Positions 62,135 through 64,000 of a stretch of 64,000 bases of DNA are shown here, piece by piece. Both the position numbers and the translations under genes were made by a program. This DNA is from Planotetraspora phitsanulokensis (lineage in GTDB: Bacteria; Actinomycetota; Actinomycetes; Streptosporangiales; Streptosporangiaceae). The notes below the pieces were generated by a model. It was given only the letters and a program-made list of their open reading frames with translations. It did no database searches and was not told where the DNA came from. Position 1 is the stretch's first letter; the number at the start of each line of letters is the position of its first letter. The stretch covers positions 1-64,000 of the forward strand of contig NZ_BOOP01000049.1 of assembly GCF_016863295.1 (NCBI RefSeq). The letters are read 5' to 3'.

Positions 62135-63211
62135 TTACCTCCCGGCCTCGGACAGCGCCAGCCCGGTGCCCGCATCGAACAGGTGCGCACGGTCCAGGTC
62201 GACCGTGACATGCAGCCGCTCGCCCGGCGTACCGGTGACGGTGGGTCGTGCCTTGACCTTGAGGATCTCCGTCCCCACTCGGACGTCGACCACCGTTCGG
62301 TCACCGAGCGGCTCAAGCCCGTAGAGCTCACCCGACAACGACGCGTCCCCACGCTGCTCGACGGACAGGTCCTCCGCGCGCAGGCCCAGCAGCAGCGGAC
62401 GACCGTCCTCGGCCGTGGTCCAGCGGGGCCGCGGCAGCGTCCAGCCTTCCGCCCCGACCAGACGATCTCCCTCGGCGTGGCAGGCGAGCAGGCTGATCGG
62501 CGGGCTCCCGACGAAGCCTGCGACCCACTGGTTGGCTGGACGCTCGTACACCTCGGTCGGCGTTCCGACCTGTTGCACCTTCCCCTCCTTGAGGACCGCG
62601 ACCTGGTCGGCCATGGACAGGGCCTCGACCTGGTCGTTGGTCACGTAGACGAAGGTTCCCCCGAGGCTCCGGTGGATGCGGGTGAGCTCGGTGCGCATCT
62701 CGACGCGAAGCTTGAGGTCGAGGTTCGTCAGCGGCTCGTCCATGAGAAACGCGCGCGGGCGACGGACCAGCGCCCGGGCCAGGGCGACACGCTGCATCTC
62801 ACCGCCCGACAACTGCGCGGGACGACGCTGCAGCAGACGTTCGATGTGCAGCAGGCTCGACATCTGCTCGACGGCAGCGGCGACCTCGCTCGAAGAACAG
62901 CGGCGTGCCCGCAGCGGCGAAGCGATGTTTTCGTACGCCGTGTGTCGCGGGTAGAGGGCGTAGCTCTGGAAGACCATGGCCAGGTCGCGTGCGGCCGGGG
63001 CGTCACCGGTCGCGTCCCTCCCGTCCAGATGCACCGACCCGGCGTCAAGCTTCTCAAGGCCGGCGATCGCTCGCAGGGTCGTCGTCTTGCCTGCCCCGGA
63101 GGGTCCGAGCACGACGAAGAACGAGCCGTCCGGCACGTCCAGGGTCACCCCGTCCAGGGCCTGGACTTTACCGAAGGACTTGCACAGCCCGTGCACTGCC
63201 ACGGTTCCCAT
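62135..63211 (-). CDS. ABC transporter ATPase (UgpC/MalK type) with altered switch histidine
   Basis: A 358-residue MalK-like ATPase with TOBE-type C-terminal domain. Walker A GPSGAGKTT (about 35-43), Q-loop MVFQSYALYPR, signature LSGGEMQRVALARAL, Walker B AFLMDEPL and D-loop TNLD are intact. The H-loop, however, reads YVTNDQVEAL: Asn (codon AAC) takes the place of the switch His that is YVTHDQVEAM in the neighbouring ATPase. It overlaps that gene by one base (TGATG), so the two probably work as a heterodimer in one importer, as in glycerol-type ABC systems with two ATPases. The permeases should lie beyond the window. Confidence 0.88.
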   Translation of the reverse strand: MGTVAVHGLCKSFGKVQALDGVTLDVPDGSFFVVLGPSGAGKTTTLRAIAGLEKLDAGSVHLDGRDATGDAPAARDLAMVFQSYALYPRHTAYENIASPLRARRCSSSEVAAAVEQMSSLLHIERLLQRRPAQLSGGEMQRVALARALVRRPRAFLMDEPLTNLDLKLRVEMRTELTRIHRSLGGTFVYVTNDQVEALSMADQVAVLKEGKVQQVGTPTEVYERPANQWVAGFVGSPPISLLACHAEGDRLVGAEGWTLPRPRWTTAEDGRPLLLGLRAEDLSVEQRGDASLSGELYGLEPLGDRTVVDVRVGTEILKVKARPTVTGTPGERLHVTVDLDRAHLFDAGTGLALSEAGR

Positions 63212-64000
63212 CAGGCCACCAGCTCTTCCGTGCTCACGTCGTAGACCGCCGGGGTCCCGCCGGTGTGCCGCAGCCCGACCGGTGCGTCAGCGGCGAAACG
63301 GACAGTCGGTGGCATCCGAACCCGTACGTCGCGCTGGCCGCCGTGGTCAACCACGTAGATGATTTCGTCGCCCAGCCACTCCGCCGAGACCACGCGGGCC
63401 GGGACCGAACGTTCCGCCCCTGGTTCTGTGACTTCCAGCGCCTCCGGCCGGACGCCTGCGACCAGGCAACGGTCGCGCGGCAGGCCTGGCGGTGGCGTGA
63501 GTACCAGTCCGCCCTTACTGCGCAGCTTCCCGTCGGCCACCTCCACCTCAATCAGGTTCATCGGCGGGGAGCCGATGAATGCGGCGCAGAAAAGACTCGC
63601 CGGACGGTCGTAGACTTCCAGCGGCGTGCCGATCTGCTCGACGCGGCCCTTGTTGAGGATGGCGATTCTGTGACCGAGCGACATCGCCTCGACCTGGTCG
63701 TGGGTGACGTAGACCATCGTCGTCCCCAGCTCCCCCTGCAGGTGCTTGATCTCCGTGCGCATGTCCGCCCTCAGCTCCGCGTCCAGATTGGTGAGAGGTT
63801 CGTCCATGAGGAATGCGCGCGGTCGTCGCACCAGGGCGCGAGCAAGCGCGACGCGCTGCTGCTCCCCGCCGGACAGCCGGCGCGGTCGCCGGTCCAGGAG
63901 CGGACCGAGCCGCATCAGCCGGGCTGCCTCGTCGACCCGCTCGCGCACCTCCGCCTTGGGCAGTCCCTCGGCCCGCAGTGGGAACGCCAGGTTGTCGCGG
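63211..64000 (-). CDS. ABC transporter ATPase (UgpC/MalK type), 5' end outside the window
   Basis: The C-terminal 263 codons of a MalK-like ATPase, open through the right edge, where the frame reads RDNLAFPLRAEGLPKAEVRE. Signature LSGGEQQRVALARAL, Walker B AFLMDEPLTNLD and an intact H-loop VYVTHDQVEAMS are present, followed by the TOBE region (EWLGDEIIYVVDHGGQRDV). Walker A lies outside the window. It is paired with the following ATPase through a one-base overlap. Context suggests a polyol or alcohol importer. Confidence 0.9.
   Translation of the reverse strand, partial: RDNLAFPLRAEGLPKAEVRERVDEAARLMRLGPLLDRRPRRLSGGEQQRVALARALVRRPRAFLMDEPLTNLDAELRADMRTEIKHLQGELGTTMVYVTHDQVEAMSLGHRIAILNKGRVEQIGTPLEVYDRPASLFCAAFIGSPPMNLIEVEVADGKLRSKGGLVLTPPPGLPRDRCLVAGVRPEALEVTEPGAERSVPARVVSAEWLGDEIIYVVDHGGQRDVRVRMPPTVRFAADAPVGLRHTGGTPAVYDVSTEELVA

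Noticed and set aside
1-64000. CRISPR arrays, tRNA or rRNA genes and riboswitches
   Set aside because: I found no regularly spaced direct repeats, no cloverleaf-like tDNA with a CCA-proximal TTCGA context that holds up, and no rRNA-like sequence. A weak riboswitch could still be missed by eye.

Overview
The window is high-GC DNA from a filamentous-type actinomycete. It has GTG and TTG starts, strong GC bias at third codon positions, several LacI-family sugar regulators, CUT1 sugar ABC operons without their own ATPase, MmyB-type XRE regulators and an AfsR-like STAND regulator. The gene set would fit Streptosporangiales or a related order, but there is no rRNA or other marker to settle that. 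I see no tRNA, rRNA, CRISPR array or replication origin.

Region 1 (0-15.4 kb) is an accessory patchwork. It holds a broken Ser/Thr kinase, a phenol-hydroxylase-like FAD monooxygenase beside a decayed TetR gene, a DUF427 gene, and a redox operon (sulfite-oxidase-like Mo enzyme, FAD/NAD reductase, DUF6510 zinc ribbon). Opposite that operon is a gene joining an anti-sigma-type zinc motif to an ECF-like sigma region, followed by a uracil-DNA-glycosylase-family gene. Next come remnants (AbiEi antitoxin, IS30, F420 oxidoreductase), an MmyB-type regulator, and an operon with an AhpD-like gene, a broken SnoaL gene, a PEP-mutase-like gene and a nitroreductase. A palindrome of type GGACTATATAGTCC occurs before the redox operon/sigma gene, the XRE gene and the AhpD operon, which suggests one small stress regulon. 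The region ends with ISAs1 and MobC-like debris around two YjbR genes.

Region 2 (15.4-52 kb) is a large carbohydrate locus, probably for arabinose-containing plant oligosaccharides. Two paralogous operons lie head to tail: SBP-permease-permease-GH127 (24.6-19.6 kb) and SBP-permease-permease-GH63-like (33.0-28.2 kb). Around them are two secreted GH39-like enzymes (16.3-19.4 and 34.6-36.9 kb), an intracellular GH51 arabinofuranosidase (42.3 kb), a third CUT1 operon (48.3-45.0 kb), a secreted double-domain CE1-like esterase (48.5-50.7 kb) and six LacI-type regulators. Four copies of a CGAACCGATTCG operator tie together the GH63 operon, two sister LacI genes and the second GH39-like enzyme. Other LacI-type palindromes precede the first GH39-like gene, the third SBP and the GH51 gene. 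In the logic I infer, secreted enzymes release oligosaccharides, the three SBPs deliver them to permeases powered by an ATPase encoded elsewhere, and cytoplasmic GH127/GH63/GH51 enzymes finish hydrolysis. An unrelated block (36.9-41.9 kb) sits inside: a small membrane protein, a LysR regulator, an AfsR-like regulator split by one amber codon, and an SRPBCC protein.

Region 3 (52-58.8 kb) carries a short histidine kinase, a DUF4118-GAF-HisKA_3 kinase, a second MmyB-type regulator, a DUF4097 protein and gene remnants.

Region 4 (58.9-64 kb, minus strand) is a polyol or alcohol operon: two ABC ATPases (one running off the window), an aldehyde dehydrogenase and an iron-type alcohol dehydrogenase, with relics of two hydroxyacid oxidoreductases between them. 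One of the two ATPases has Asn in place of the switch histidine.
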